The translations under genes were made by a program, and so were the position numbers. This document shows, piece by piece, positions 44,351-55,239 of a stretch of DNA of 64,000 nt. The DNA lies in NCBI GenBank assembly GCA_963971535.1, contig OZ020585.1, positions 156,054,701 through 156,118,700 of the forward strand, written 5' to 3'. The notes under the pieces are model-generated. The model saw nothing but the letters and a program-made list of their open reading frames with translations, searched no databases and was not told the origin of the DNA. The stretch is from Notolepis coatsorum (lineage: Eukaryota > Chordata > Actinopteri > Aulopiformes > Paralepididae). The stretch's first letter is position 1; each line of letters opens with the position of its first letter.

Positions 44351-45284
44351 TTTCAATGAGATATTATGCAATGGTTTCTGCTGTCTCATTTGGTGTATTT
44401 AACCTCGATTCATTTTGTTTGCATGCCACCCATCTTCCAGTCAAAGTACTATTATGATTGGGAATATTGTCACTGCTCCGTGGTTACTCCTGTCTGTAGA
44501 AACACCACAGTACTGGATTTGATTTGAGTGCTTCATGTGCGACATCAATCGAGTCGAGTGGGGCGCTATAAATAACACATTGGCTTCGGATTTAGTGCGC
44601 GCACTAGTGAACTTCGCCTCCCATTTGTTCCGACGGGTCGGTACATTTGGAATTTCTTCTGCAGTTCATCTGTAAAAGTACATTCTTTGGCATTGTGAAT
44701 GTGAGCTGCGCTCCACTCTGTCCCCTCTGCGTGTATCCTTTCTCTTCCTCAGTTTGTGTGTGAGTGTAGTTGTAGAGCCGCCCACAAAGCTTCTCAGGGA
44801 TTACGTCACACACGCAACAGATTACCGTAGTATTCTGTGCAATGCGCCAGTCAATTTAAGTATATGCAAACGGTCCGTGAAAGCCGGACATTTTCATGCA
44901 TTTATAAACCCCCCCCCCGGACGGCCCGGACAGGGCGTGAAAAGAGGACATGTCCGGCCAAAAGAGGACGTTTGGTCACCCTAAACGGTTAAGCTGAGTG
45001 ACATGCTCTCTGCTGGCTTGCTCTCGACATTAAGAGCACCACTTCCTCTGGCTGCTACACAGAGACATTATTTAGCAACATCTGTGAGACGTGTCCCTGT
45101 GCGTCTCCCCACACAGAGGTTTGATTGTGCTGCCTTTTATTTTTGGCATCGGTTTTGCATTTCATATTTCCTCACGGAGCAATCGGAGGCCTCGTACAGC
45201 TCTCGTACAGACGTGTGTCGGTCGTCTTGGGGCTCTGCAGCTGTAACCCTCCTCTGCTATACAGCCATTGCACCCTTATAATTC
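44351..45284 (+). other. Non-coding region across the TIR-element right end
   Basis: 44351-44984 is right-end sequence of the TIR element. 44985-45284 is flank that should continue the interrupted LINE or host DNA; I recognise nothing in it. Confidence 0.5.
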
Positions 45285-45350
45285 ATTATGAATTGAAAAT
45301 GGGGGACCCTGATGTAAACAAGACAAAAGTCTTTCTCTGGTCTGCATCCC
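45285..45350 (+). mobile_element. (TCAA)n-LINE tail fragment
   Basis: tgaattgaaaatgggggacc followed by ctgatgtaaacaagacaaaa and tctttctctggtctgcatcc matches 20010-20080. The match stops where the pyrimidine array starts, so the array grew from, or replaced, the rest of the tail. Confidence 0.85.
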
Positions 45351-46812
45351 CTTCTGTTCTCTGTCTCTGCCTTCTGTCCTCTGTCTCTCCCTTCTGTCCT
45401 CTGTCTCTCCCTTCTGTCCTCTGTCTCTCCCTTCTGTCCTCTGTCTCTCCCTTCTGTTCTGTCTCTCCCTTCTGTTCTATGTCTCTCCCTTCTGTTCTAT
45501 GTCTCTCCCTTCTGTTCTCTGTCCCTCCCTTCTGTTCTCTGTCTCTCCATTCTGTCCTCTGTCTCTCCCTTCTGTCCTCTGTCTCTCCCTTCTGTCCTCT
45601 GTCTCTCCCTTCTGTTCTGTCTCTCCCTTCTGTTCTATGTCTCTCCCTTCTGTTCTATGTCTCTCCCTTCTGTTCTCTGTCTCTCTCTTCTCTCCTCTGC
45701 CTCTCCCTTCTGTCTCTCCCTTCTGTTCTCTGTCTCTCCCTTCTGTCCCCTGTCTTCTATCTCTCCCTTCTGTCTCTCCCTTCTGTTATCTGTCTCTCCC
45801 TTCTCTCCTGTCTCTCCCTTCTCTCCTCTGTCTCTACCTTCTGTCCTCTGTCTCTCCCATCTGTCTCTCCCTTCTGTCTTCTGTCTCTCCCTTCTCTCTC
45901 CCTTCTCTCCTCTGTCTCTTTCTTCTGTCCTCTGTCTCTCCCTTCTGTCTCCCTTCTGTCTATCCGTCGCTCCCTTCTCTCCTCTGTCTCTCCCTCCTTC
46001 TGTCTCTCCCTTCTGTCTTCTGTCTCTCCCTTCTGTCTCTCCCTTCTGTCCTCTATCTCTCCCTTCTGTCCTCTGTCTCTCCCTTCTGCCCTCTGTCTCT
46101 CCCCTCTGTCTCTCACTTCTGTCCTCTGTCTTCTGTCTCTCCCTTCTGTCCTCTGTCTCTCCCTTCTGCCCTCTGTCTCTCCCTTCTGTCTCTCCCTTCT
46201 GTTCTCTGTCTCTCCCTTCTGTCTCTCCCATCTCTCCTCTGTCTCTCCCGTCTGTCCTCTGTCTCTCCCTTCTCTCCTCTGTCTCTACCTTCTCTCCTCT
46301 GTCTCTTCCCTCTGCCTCTCCCTTCTGTCTCTCCCCTCTGTCTTCTGTCTCTCCCCTCTGTCTTCTGTCTCTCCCTTCTCTCCTCTGTCTCTCCCTTCTG
46401 TCTTCTGTCTCTCCCTTCTGTCTCTCCCTTCTCTCCTCTGTCTCTCCCGTCTGTCTCTCCCTTCTGTCCTCTGTCTCTCCCATCTGTCCTCTGTCTCTCT
46501 CCTCTGTCCTCTATCTCTCCCTTCTCTCCTCTGTCTTCTGTCTCTCCCCTCTGTCCTCTGTCTCTCCATTCTGTCTCTCCCTTCGCTCCTCTCTCTCCCT
46601 TCTCTCCTCTGTCTCTCCCTTCTGTCTCTCTGTCTCTCCCTTCTGTCTCTCCCTTCTGTCCTCTGTCTCTCCCTTCTGTGTCTCTCTGTCTCTCCCTTCT
46701 CTCCTCTGTCTCTCCCTTCTGTCCTCTGTCTCTCCCTTCTCTCCTCTGGCTCCCTTCTGTCGTCTGTCTCTCCCTGCTGTCCTCTCTCTCCCTGCTGTCC
46801 TCTGTCTCTGAG
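45349..46812 (+). repeat. 1.45-kb polypyrimidine minisatellite
   Basis: An almost pure C/T array of ctctgtctctcccttctgtc-type 20-bp units, with 13-bp and other variants and G at regular positions. All frames stay open for hundreds of codons on both strands, giving artificial S/L/P-rich and R/E/G-rich peptides. Such asymmetric tracts can form triplex DNA. Confidence 0.95.
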
Positions 46813-46827
46813 ATTGACTAAATATAT

Positions 46828-47149
46828 ACATGGTATCTATGAGTTAAGATGGTATCTATGAGTTAAGATGGTATCTATAGATGGTATCTATGAGTTAAGA
46901 TGGTATCTATGAGTTAAGATGGTATCTATGATGGTATCTATGTGTTAAGATGGTATCTATGAGTTAAGATGGTATCTATGATTTAAGATGGTATCTATGA
47001 GTTAAGATGGTATCTATGATGGTATCTATGAGTTAAGATGGTATCTATGAGTTAAGATGGTATCTATGAGTTAAGATGGTTTCTATGATGGTATCTATGA
47101 GTTAAGATGGTATCTATGAGTTAAGATGGTATCTATGATTAAGATGGTA
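46828..47149 (+). repeat. 19-bp minisatellite (gatggtatctatgagttaa)
   Basis: About 17 units of gatggtatctatgagttaa, with shorter gatggtatctat variants, adjoining the left end of the L2-like LINE. The unit atgattaagatggta at its end recurs after the LINE at 50082-50096. Confidence 0.95.
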
Positions 47150-49851
47150 TCTATGAGACCTGGATAACCCCCAATAACTCATCAACACCTGCAGCATTAT
47201 CTACAAACTATAACTTCACTCACACACCTCGACCTTCCAGACGGGGTGGAGGCACTGCCCTCATGACATCTCCTTCATGGGCTACAAACGTAACACCACT
47301 CCCAGAACTGTCACTCTCCTCTCTCGAATATCATGCAGTATCTGTCTCTAATCCTTTCAATCTCACCATTGTTACACTCTACCGCCCTCCAGGTACACTC
47401 GATCACTTCACAGATGAGCTGGACATGCTTCTTAGCTCCTTACCGGAAGATGGTACCCCTCTCCTTCTACTGGGCGACTTCAACCTGCCTGACTCATCTC
47501 AGTCAGTCATAGTAGTCTCCCTCCTACAATCGTTTGACCTGACTCCCACTGCCATGCCTCCCACCCACAAAGCAGGCAACTCCCTGGATCTCATATTTTC
47601 CCGTAACTCCAGCATCATTAACACCACGGTAACTCCCCTACATGTATCTGACCATTCCTTCATATCCTTCTCACTAACTCTCATGCTTAACCGAAAGGTC
47701 TTCACCCCAACTCAAACAGTCTCACTCAGACGCAACCTGCCCTCCCTATCCCCCTCCACCCTCTCCTCTGACATACTATCCGCTCTACCTTTGAGTGACA
47801 CCTTCTCTGCTCTCTCCACAGAGATGGCAACCTCCACCCTCCTTTCAGCCCTTGCAACCTCCTTCGACAAGCTCTGTCCCCTCGTTGAGAAACCTGCCCG
47901 CCGTTCCCCACCCAGTCCATGGCTGACAGATCCAGTGAGAGAACAAAGACAGGTCCTGAGAGCAGCTGAAAGGAAGTATAGAAAGTCACGCCTCACTGCT
48001 GACATCGACACATATCACAACCTCTTGTTAACATTCTCCAAAACCATCACTAATGCCAAAGCTTCTTTCTTCCACCATAGGATCGAGGCCTCTGCCAAGA
48101 ATCTTCGCAAACTGCATGCTACCATGTCCTCCCTCCTCACTCCCCCCCCACCCCCCCCTCCCTCATCTTTCTCTGCCGAAGACTTTGCGATCTTCTTTGA
48201 GGAAAAAGTGGAGAACATCCGCAGCTCCTTCTCCCAACCCCCACCCATTCCAAATGCTGAATCGAGAACCTCATCCTTCACTCTGTCATCTTTCTCTCCC
48301 ATTACAGAAGCAGAGACCCTGACACTGGTAACGTCAAACCGTCCGACTACTTGCCAGCTGGACCAGCTACCCTCCCCACTCCTCCAGACCATAGCACCAG
48401 ACATCCTCCCATTCCTAACTGCAACCATCAACTCCTCACTCAACTCGGGGGTGGTCCCCACCTCCCTAAAACAAGCCAGAGTCACGCCGCTCATAAAAAA
48501 ACCAACCCTGAACCCTACCGTCATAGGCAACTACCGTCCTGTCTCTCTTCTCTCCTTCCTTTCTAAAACACTTGAACGTGCTGTATCCAACCAACTTACT
48601 ACTTATCTCTTACAGAATGACCTCCTAGACCCTAATCAGTCAGGCTTCAGGACTGGTCACTCCACAGAGACAGCCCTCATTGCGGTCACAGAGGCACTTC
48701 ACTTAGCAAAAGCAAAAGGCCTCTCCTCTGTCCTGATTCTCCTAGATCTATCTGCAGCCTTCGACACAGTCAACCACCAGATCCTCCTTGCGGCCCTCGC
48801 AGGAATGGGAGTGGCTGGCTCTGCGCTGACATGGCTGTCATCATACCTCAATGACCGCTCCTACCAAGTGTCATGGAGAGGGACCCTGTCGGCCACCCGC
48901 CCCCTGCGGACGGGTGTCCCCCAGGGCTCGGTTTTAGGACCCCTTCTCTTCTCCCTCTACACTAAATCACTGGGTAACATTATCACGTCTCATGGCTTCT
49001 CCTACCATTGTTATGCCGACGATACTCAACTCTTCCTCTCCTTCCCTCCCTCAGATATCCACGTCTCTGTGCGGATCTCGGCCTGTCTGTCCGACATCTC
49101 AGCCTGGATGACGTCCAACCACCTCAAACTGAACCTAAGCAAAACAGAATTGCTCCACCTGCCGGCCAAATCCTCCCCCCTAACTGACCTTTCAATCACA
49201 GTCGAGAATGCAGCTGTGACTGCGTCCCCGACCGCCAAGAACCTTGGTGTTGTCCTCGACGACCAGTTGAACTTCTCTGCTCACATCGCAGCGACGACCA
49301 GAACCTGCCGATTCCTCCTGAGCAACGTCAGAAGGATACGCCCCTTCCTGACAAAAGAAGCCACCCAACTCCTCGTCCAATCAACAGTCATCTCCCGCCT
49401 CGACTACTGCAATGCACTGCTCGCTGGCCTCCCGGCCACTGCCACTAAGCCTCTTCAACTCATTCAGAACGCAGCGGCCCGCCTGATCTCAAACCTACCG
49501 AAGTCGGCCCATGTCACCCCACTTCTTAGGGACCTGCACTGGCTCCCCATTGCTGCACGAATCCGCTTCAAGGCCCTCGACCTAGCATACCGTGCGGCAA
49601 AGGGAACCGCTCCCGCCTACCTCCGGTCAATGGTCTCTAACTACACACCCTCAAGACCCCTACGCTCTGCATCTTCTGGCCGCCTCAGACCTACTCCTAT
49701 CCAAGCTCCGGGAGGGTCATCAAAGAGAAGTCGCCTATTCTCAGTCCTTGCCCCACAATGGTGGAATGAACTACCCACCCCAGTTAGGACAGCCGAATCA
49801 CGTCCAATCTTTCGCCGTCGACTAAAGACGCACTTCTTCAACCATTATCTG

Positions 49852-49887
<36 letters not shown>

Positions 49888-50081
49888 AACCCTAACTAAC
49901 CGTACTGTCATGCACTTGTCCTAATAAACTAACCTACACTGTAGCACTCAACACTTTGATGAACATTGTTGCTCAGCTGATAGAGTTGTGCCCTTCCTGA
50001 TGGCTTGTCGTACAGAACTTGTAAGTCGCTTTGGATAAAAGCGTCAGCTAAATGACTAAATGTAAATGTAAATGTAAATGT
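47150..50081 (+). mobile_element. L2-like LINE, 5'-truncated
   Basis: Carries a partial endonuclease, complete RT and C-terminal region, a poly-A run (49857-49883), and the tail aagtcgctttggataaaagc with (atgtaa)n. The flanks atgattaagatggta at 47135-47149 and 50082-50096 fit a 15-bp target duplication, although the left one lies in the minisatellite. Confidence 0.85.
47155..49857 (+). CDS. L2-like LINE ORF2: endonuclease (partial) and reverse transcriptase
   Basis: One frame is open for about 900 codons from 47155 to the TAA at 49855-49857. The ATG at 47263 is internal. The endonuclease part reads VTLYRPPGTLDHF, LLLLGDFNLPD, NSLDLIFSRN and HVSDHSFISF, lacking only its first strand and helix. 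RT follows: GNYRPVSLLSFLSKTLER, LLDLSAAFDTVNHQILL, TGVPQGSVLGPLLFSLY, YHCYADDTQLFLSF (catalytic YADD). The C-terminus has LHWLPIAARIRFKALDLAYR and APQWWNELPTPVRTAES. It would nick DNA and reverse-transcribe LINE RNA, and such LINEs also mobilise SINEs with the same tail. 5' truncation prevents autonomous expression, but the frame is undamaged. Confidence 0.9.
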
Positions 50082-50429
50082 ATGATTAAGATGGTAAAGT
50101 GTTTTGGGATTGTCTCATTTTGAGAAAATGGCATTTACATTTTTTCAGTAGCTTGGTTTACATTATAGAGCAGCTCATAGACAAATGTGAAAATGTGCTA
50201 TTCATAGTTGCTTTTGTTGATTGCTTTATACGTTTTATGAAACTGCTATAGTTCAAGAGACAAAATGTGATAATATCTAAAAATATTCATATCCAGAAAA
50301 GAAATCACCATTTAAAAATGGGGGGCCTCACCTGGGATGCATGTGTGTATATTCATTGGCAGCTGAACTATATCTAAACTTGCTTTCAAAGTTCCACAGG
50401 CAGTAATCATATTCCTGAAGGGCCACCCG

Positions 50430-50554
<125 letters not shown>

Positions 50555-51227
50555 CCCAAAAAGCATAAAAAGGAAGCCCCCCTCGCGCCACACGTGCACA
50601 GGCCCAGTGCCCTTTTCAGCCTTTGAGCACCTGCCCCTCTAAAGTCCTGTGCACGCCCCTGCACACACACACACCCTAACCTTAACCATAATCATAAACC
50701 AGGGGTGTAAAAAGTACCCAGAAATTATACTTAAGTGAAAGTATGGGTACCGTCTCAAAATCGTACTCAAGTAAAAGTATCTGGCTAAGAACACACTTGA
50801 GTAAAAGTCAAAAAGTCTCTACTTGTAAATGTACTTAAGTACTACAAAGTAAAAGTAAAAACTTTTTTTTTATTCCGGGGCAATGAAATGTTCTGTTTCT
50901 TCCTCTTCATCACTCGTACTATCATTTGTGGCCATCTTCTGTAGCTTGTCACCTTGACTGTCTATTCTTCTGATAGCAGGTGTTTAATCAAAGATCCCCG
51001 CTTTCTAGTCTTGCACAAGGACCAATCAGCATGGGTATGGGCGGGTTAATTTTCCATTGATGGGGATTTGATTGGCCGTTTTTAAATAAAGAGCGGCCGC
51101 AGGATTAATAACGCTAACGTTCGTTCGGCCAGAGAAACAAATATACTAATTAAAATTGTTGGACCTGCGAGATGTGTACTTTGTATTTTGTAGGTCTGCA
51201 TTTTAAATGTAAGGAGTAAAAAGTCTG

Positions 51228-51653
51228 AGCGGCTGGGTGGCGCAGCGGACATTGCACTCGTCACCAACGCAAGAGACACCGGGTTGCCTCCGGCTAGGGC
51301 CAGTCGTCATACTAACTCAATTGGCAGAGTTAGCGGGTGGAAGTCGATGGGTGGTAATCTGGACGTTGTGGACAGCGACTCCTACAGGTCGGTTGGGGAC
51401 GCCTGCACAGCAGAGACAGGAAATGGCGGGGGTAGTGTGAGCCTCCCACACGTTACACCTCGCCAATGAGAGTCCGCGCTGGCAGGTGAAAAGATGTGAC
51501 AGGCTGCCTCGTGTATCGGAGGGGACACGTGATGCAAGGCTTTTATCCTCCCTACAACTGGGCCGCCCAGGCAGCCCCTTTCCTGACAGTGATGCAAGCC
51601 TTGCTTCACAGTCACGAAAGGGGCTAGGCCGCGGGAGATTTACCACAGCAGGT
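51228..51653 (+). mobile_element. SINE-like element, left part
   Basis: Begins agcggctgggtggcgcagcg, tRNA-like, and includes gcctcgtgtatcggagggga and cacgaaaggggctaggccgc, a sequence type widespread in fish genomes. It is preceded by aaggagtaaaaagtctg (51211-51227), which recurs at 54724-54740 as a 17-bp target duplication. The element is interrupted near 51653 and resumes at about 54663. Confidence 0.7.
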
Positions 51654-52140
51654 AATAGACCTGTTTTTTAAAGATAACACAAATATTTCATCTAGAAGCA
51701 GACAGAGAGGGTTACAATATGCAGTGGAAAAGTACGTTCATGAGATAAGTTTACATTTACCTTAGACCTCCATGGTGATGCAAGCATTAGCTATAGATAA
51801 CGTCTCAAGCATTATTTACAGTTGACTTGATTGAAGATTACAAGAACTATGACGATAATCCATGATTACTACTATTGCTGATACATTTAGTTTAAGGCTA
51901 GTGGTCCAACGCAGTATACGAGCTACGAGACAGTTGTGTCACTAGTCACTAGAATGAGGGGAAAAAGTGAGAGCTGTCACTTGACAACAATCCTCCTCCA
52001 TAAAGGGGTGAGACGTCAGAGAATGGTATGCTGCACATTCTAGTGTACATCAGGTCAAATGATTGATTACACTAACTATAAATGTATAGTGATGATAGAG
52101 ACCAAAGTAAAAATACCTAATAATAAAATAGACCTAATAA

Positions 52141-52386
52141 GGGGCGACAGTGGCTTGGGAGTAGAGCAGTCGTCTGGTAATCCGGAGGTTCCCGGGTTTG
52201 ATTCTCGCTCCTCCCGGGCAGCGTGTCGAAGTGTCCTTGAGCAAGACACTGATGAGTAGGTTGGCACCTTGCATGGTTGCCTCCACCGTCGGTGTGTGAA
52301 TGTGTGAGTGAATGGGTAAGATGTGAGAAACAAATTGTAAAGCGCTTTGGATAAAAGCGCTATATAAATACAGCCATTTACCATTT
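52141..52386 (+). mobile_element. tRNA-derived SINE, copy 2
   Basis: Better preserved than copy 1 at 9543-9760. It reads ggggcgacagtggcttggga, a B-box-like ggtttgattctcgctcctcc, and the tail agcgctttggataaaagcgc plus tatataaatacagccattta. The tail corresponds to the L2-like LINE tail in this window. Confidence 0.85.
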
Positions 52387-52970
52387 ACCAAAATACCTGT
52401 AAATCACAGTATATGGTTACAGGACATAGCTTTTCTTATAACACTAAGTATAAGTTATATTTAATATAAATATAAATAAATGCATATACAACACATTCTC
52501 AAGATAGATCACTCTGATTAGAAAAGAAAACCCACAACTAAAGTGTACATAAATAGCCACTATTTTTAATATATACAATAAATATACATGGATTTACAGT
52601 TGCACTGAAATACAAGAACACCCCATAGAATATGTACTGTACTTTTACTTTTGAAACTTAATACAGTACTGTAGTGATTGTAATGGTACATAATTCACCC
52701 ACGGACCTATTGTTAGAAACATTCTAGAAAATTAGTACTGCCCGAACAATCTGGAACGTGTGTGATGATGTCATGGCAGTACATTCTAGAACCTTAGTAC
52801 TGCCCGATCATTCTGGACCGTTGGTGATGATGTCATAGTAGAACCTTCTAGAACCTCTAACATTCCTATTTAAGCGTTCTGTTTAGCTTTCTAATAATGT
52901 CCACCTTCCATTGGGGGAGCCACAGGCCGGCACTCCTCATCTGGAGTAAGAGGGGAGGAGAGAGGCCTGT

Positions 52971-53274
52971 ATACTTTCCGTAACCGCATTTCTGGCAGAC
53001 GCTCTCTGATTCGCCGACGTCAGTTTCTACACTGGTTAAGCGTAGGCAATCTTCGAAGTTGGTTACGGTTAGGCAAGTTCTTTCGACGGTTAAGCTTAGG
53101 CACTCTTTCGAAGTTGGTTAAGGTTAGAGTTTGTCTTAGAGCATGGCGATAGAACGCCAGGTAGTTTGCAGGCTGTTTGACGTGGAAATGGGCAAAGACA
53201 CAGCTCGTCACGCTATTGGGCGCACATGTCACATGACCAGAAACGTCTGACAGAAATGCGGCTATGGAAAGTAT
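52971..53274. mobile_element. MITE with ~31-bp inverted repeats
   Basis: ATACTTTCCGTAACCGCATT at 52971 and its diverged inverse AATGCGGCTATGGAAAGTAT ending at 53274, extending inward to ctggcagacg / cgtctgacag. Flanking TA suggests a Tc1/mariner-type TA target. The interior has two copies of a ~45-bp repeat containing cttcgaagttggtta. No coding capacity. Confidence 0.75.
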
Positions 53275-53756
53275 AGACGCAGGAGAGAGGGGTGATGGAT
53301 AAGGAGAGAGGGGTGATGGATAAGGGGAGAGGGATGAGGGGGAGAGGTGAATGAGGAGAGAGGGATAGTATTCAGTTCATCAATGACATGATTGTAAAGC
53401 TGCACACATTCCATGATGCTCACTTTAGTCCAAAAACATAAATCAGACCTCTTTCATTGTCACTCATGTCCTGTCTTGGGTTGACCTGTGTCGTCTCTGT
53501 GAGGGCAATAACATCTCCAGCACACCTCATTCTGTGAAAAAAACACAAAAAGCTGAGTATTAGCTAAGCATAGACAGATAATAATAATAGTTCATTTATG
53601 GAGCATCTTTCATACATAAAATGCAGCTCAAAGTGGATTTTATTGACAACAAACATAACAACTTTGACACATCAACATTTGTATTTACCTTGTCAGGGAT
53701 AAAACTAAAAGTCCAGGACTTATTTACTAGCCCTGCTATCAATCCAGTCCAGAGTA

Positions 53757-54140
53757 TAAGCTAACGTTATGATACAGAAAGCTAACGTTATGATACAGAA
53801 AGCTAACGTTATGATGCAGAAAGCTAAAGTTATGATGCAGAAAGCTTATGTTATGATACATAAGGCTAACGTTATGATGCAGAAAGCTAACGTTATGATG
53901 CAGAAAGCTTATGTTATGATACATAAGGCTAACGTTATGATACAGAAAGCTAACGTTATGATACAGAAAGCTAACGTTATGATGCAGAAAGCTATCGTTA
54001 TGATGCAGAAAGCTTATGTTATGATACATAAGGCTAACGTTATGATGCAGAAAGCTAACGTTATGATGCAGAAAGCTAACGTTATGATGCAGAAAGCTTA
54101 TGTTATGATACATAAGGCTAACGTTATGATGCAGCAAGCT
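53757..54140 (+). repeat. 21-bp minisatellite (gctaacgttatgatgcagaaa)
   Basis: About 18 units of 21 bp, with aacgttatgatacagaaagc and ttatgttatgatacataagg variants in a higher-order pattern. The unit length keeps both strands open, producing artefact peptides. Confidence 0.95.
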
Positions 54141-54310
54141 AACAAGGTTGTCATTCGAGAGGTAGGGTCTGTGTCTTTTCGGAGCAGATACGAGAGCCCG
54201 GATATACGCTAGCTAGTTGGCAGTCAAAGTAAAATGTTAGCAAACTAATAGTTTGGTCTACGTTTCTAATACATGCCGTCAAATATTATGTCTTTATGAA
54301 TTTACCTTAC

Positions 54311-54490
54311 CTTGGTAATGGTCTTCACATTCAGTTGTGTATGTGGTCGACGACACAGCAGAATCCATCGCTTGCATTTGTCGAGTTGTCTTTTGGGCTT
54401 CGGAAAAGGTATGAAATATACTCCTCCATCCAGTCTTTCAGGGTACCTGGTGTCCGAATTACAGGTACCCCACGCACAGCGTTTCACCAT
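54311..54490 (-). CDS. THAP zinc-finger domain exon (first exon)
   Basis: An ATG at 54490 opens 60 codons that end exactly at a good splice donor (aag|gtaagg) at 54311. The peptide begins MVKRCAWGTCNSDTRYPERL, with a C-x4-C pair, FIPFPKPKRQ, a conserved KRW and LCRRPH, matching the first half of a THAP domain (C2CH zinc finger that binds DNA). The second half, expected as C-x2-HF, would lie in the next exon to the left, which I do not find. Many fish THAP proteins of this kind are transposases or derived from them, and its location near a TIR end supports that. It is probably an orphan exon of a deleted element. Confidence 0.75.
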
Positions 54491-54662
54491 CAGATATTAG
54501 GTAGATAATAACATATAAACTGAACTCTTCACAGTGGTTTCGATCACAGCCGTCTGGTTTGATACAGCCCACAAACCGACCGAGGTTTCTGTAGCAAGGA
54601 TTTTTGCTGTGATATGATTGGACAAATTCTATTTTGGGGCGTGGTTTAGCGACAGGTCTATT

Positions 54663-54723
54663 GGCACAGCGGGTAATTGGGATGGGAGGAAAATAGAAAA
54701 AGAGGAGAAAAAAGTGGATCAAA
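54663..54723 (+). mobile_element. SINE-like element, right part
   Basis: ggcacagcgggtaattggga and an A/G-rich end complete the SINE begun at 51228; the 17-bp duplication aaggagtaaaaagtctg follows at 54724-54740. Confidence 0.6.
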
Positions 54724-54898
54724 AAGGAGTAAAAAGTCTGTTTTTTTCCTCTGAAATGTAATTGAGTAAAAGCACAAGTATACAAACCTAATAATACTTG
54801 AGTAAAGTACAAATCCCCAAAAACAGTACTTAACACCCCTGTCATGAACACAACAAACCTAACTTTAACCCTAACATAACCACTACCTGCCTAAACTT

Positions 54899-55088
54899 AA
54901 CGATAGGTTATGTCTATAACCAAGTTCTGTTAATTAGGGGTGACGCTTGGCATCACTCATGCACTCCCTCGCGTACGTGCACGCGCACTGAATAAATTCC
55001 ACAAATGTACCTTTAATACCAGTATTAGTCTGACCACACCCCTCATCAGCTTACCTTCATAAGCAGGTGTGTGGTCACCTGCTCTCCT
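54899..55088. repeat. DIRS-2 left terminal repeat
   Basis: Starts aacgataggttatgtctata, near-identical to the DIRS-1 outer end at 12040. The inner part is the inverse of 61845-61984. Confidence 0.9.
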
Positions 55089-55138
55089 CCTACCCAAGCT
55101 TTCACCACAAGGTGAGGTCAAGGGCTGCAGCGGCGTCG

Positions 55139-55233
55139 GATGCCAAGCGTCACCCCTAATTAACAGAACTTGGTTATAGTCATAACCTATCGTTCTGTAT
55201 CATTAGGGGATCCGCTTGGCATCACTCATGCAC
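55139..55233. repeat. DIRS-2 internal complementary region
   Basis: 55139-55194 is the reverse complement of the left outer end (54899-54954), with one or two mismatches. 55195-55233 is the reverse complement of the right outer end (61969-62007). Both DIRS outer ends are thus represented side by side. Confidence 0.9.
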
Positions 55234-55239
55234 ACAGGG

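Larger units (their letters stand above)
33838..44984. mobile_element. TIR element enclosing a BEL element and an R2-type LINE
   Basis: The ends are TAGGGTGACCA (33838-33848) and TGGTCACCCTA (44974-44984), perfect 11-bp inverted repeats. Flanks ctcggttaa and aacggttaa (33829-33837, 44985-44993) could be a 9-bp target duplication with two mismatches. Both ends carry aaagaggacatg motifs subterminally. No transposase is recognised; most of its length consists of later insertions. Own sequence is left at 33838-34350 and roughly 44150-44984. Confidence 0.6.
51654..54662. mobile_element. THAP-exon-bearing DNA transposon insert (probable)
   Basis: The ends are AATAGACCTGT (51654-51664) and ACAGGTCTATT (54652-54662), perfect 11-bp inverted repeats lying inside the SINE. 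Flanks cacagcaggt and cacagcgggt may be a target duplication. A THAP exon sits about 170 bp from the right end, reading inward on the minus strand, as in P- or ISL2EU-type transposons. The remaining interior holds a SINE, a MITE and a minisatellite, and no DDE transposase is recognisable. Confidence 0.5.
50700..54841. mobile_element. Large hAT family, copy 2, split by insertions
   Basis: Left end CAGGGGTGTAAAAAGTACCC, right end CAGTACTTAACACCCCTG. Flanks tcataaac (50692-50699) and tcatgaac (54842-54849) are an 8-bp duplication with one mismatch. The left part (50700-51227) and right part (54741-54841) match the ends of the intron-3 copy at 25897-30342. The internal filler differs between copies. 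51228-54723 is a later insertion. Confidence 0.85.

Noticed and set aside
45125-46861. 578-codon S/L/P-rich frame and R/E/G-rich frames on the other strand
   Set aside because: They come from the polypyrimidine minisatellite and are open on both strands in several frames, so they are not evidence of a gene.
53739-54212. Repetitive peptides (NVMMQKA, HHNVSFL)
   Set aside because: Products of the 21-bp minisatellite, open on both strands.
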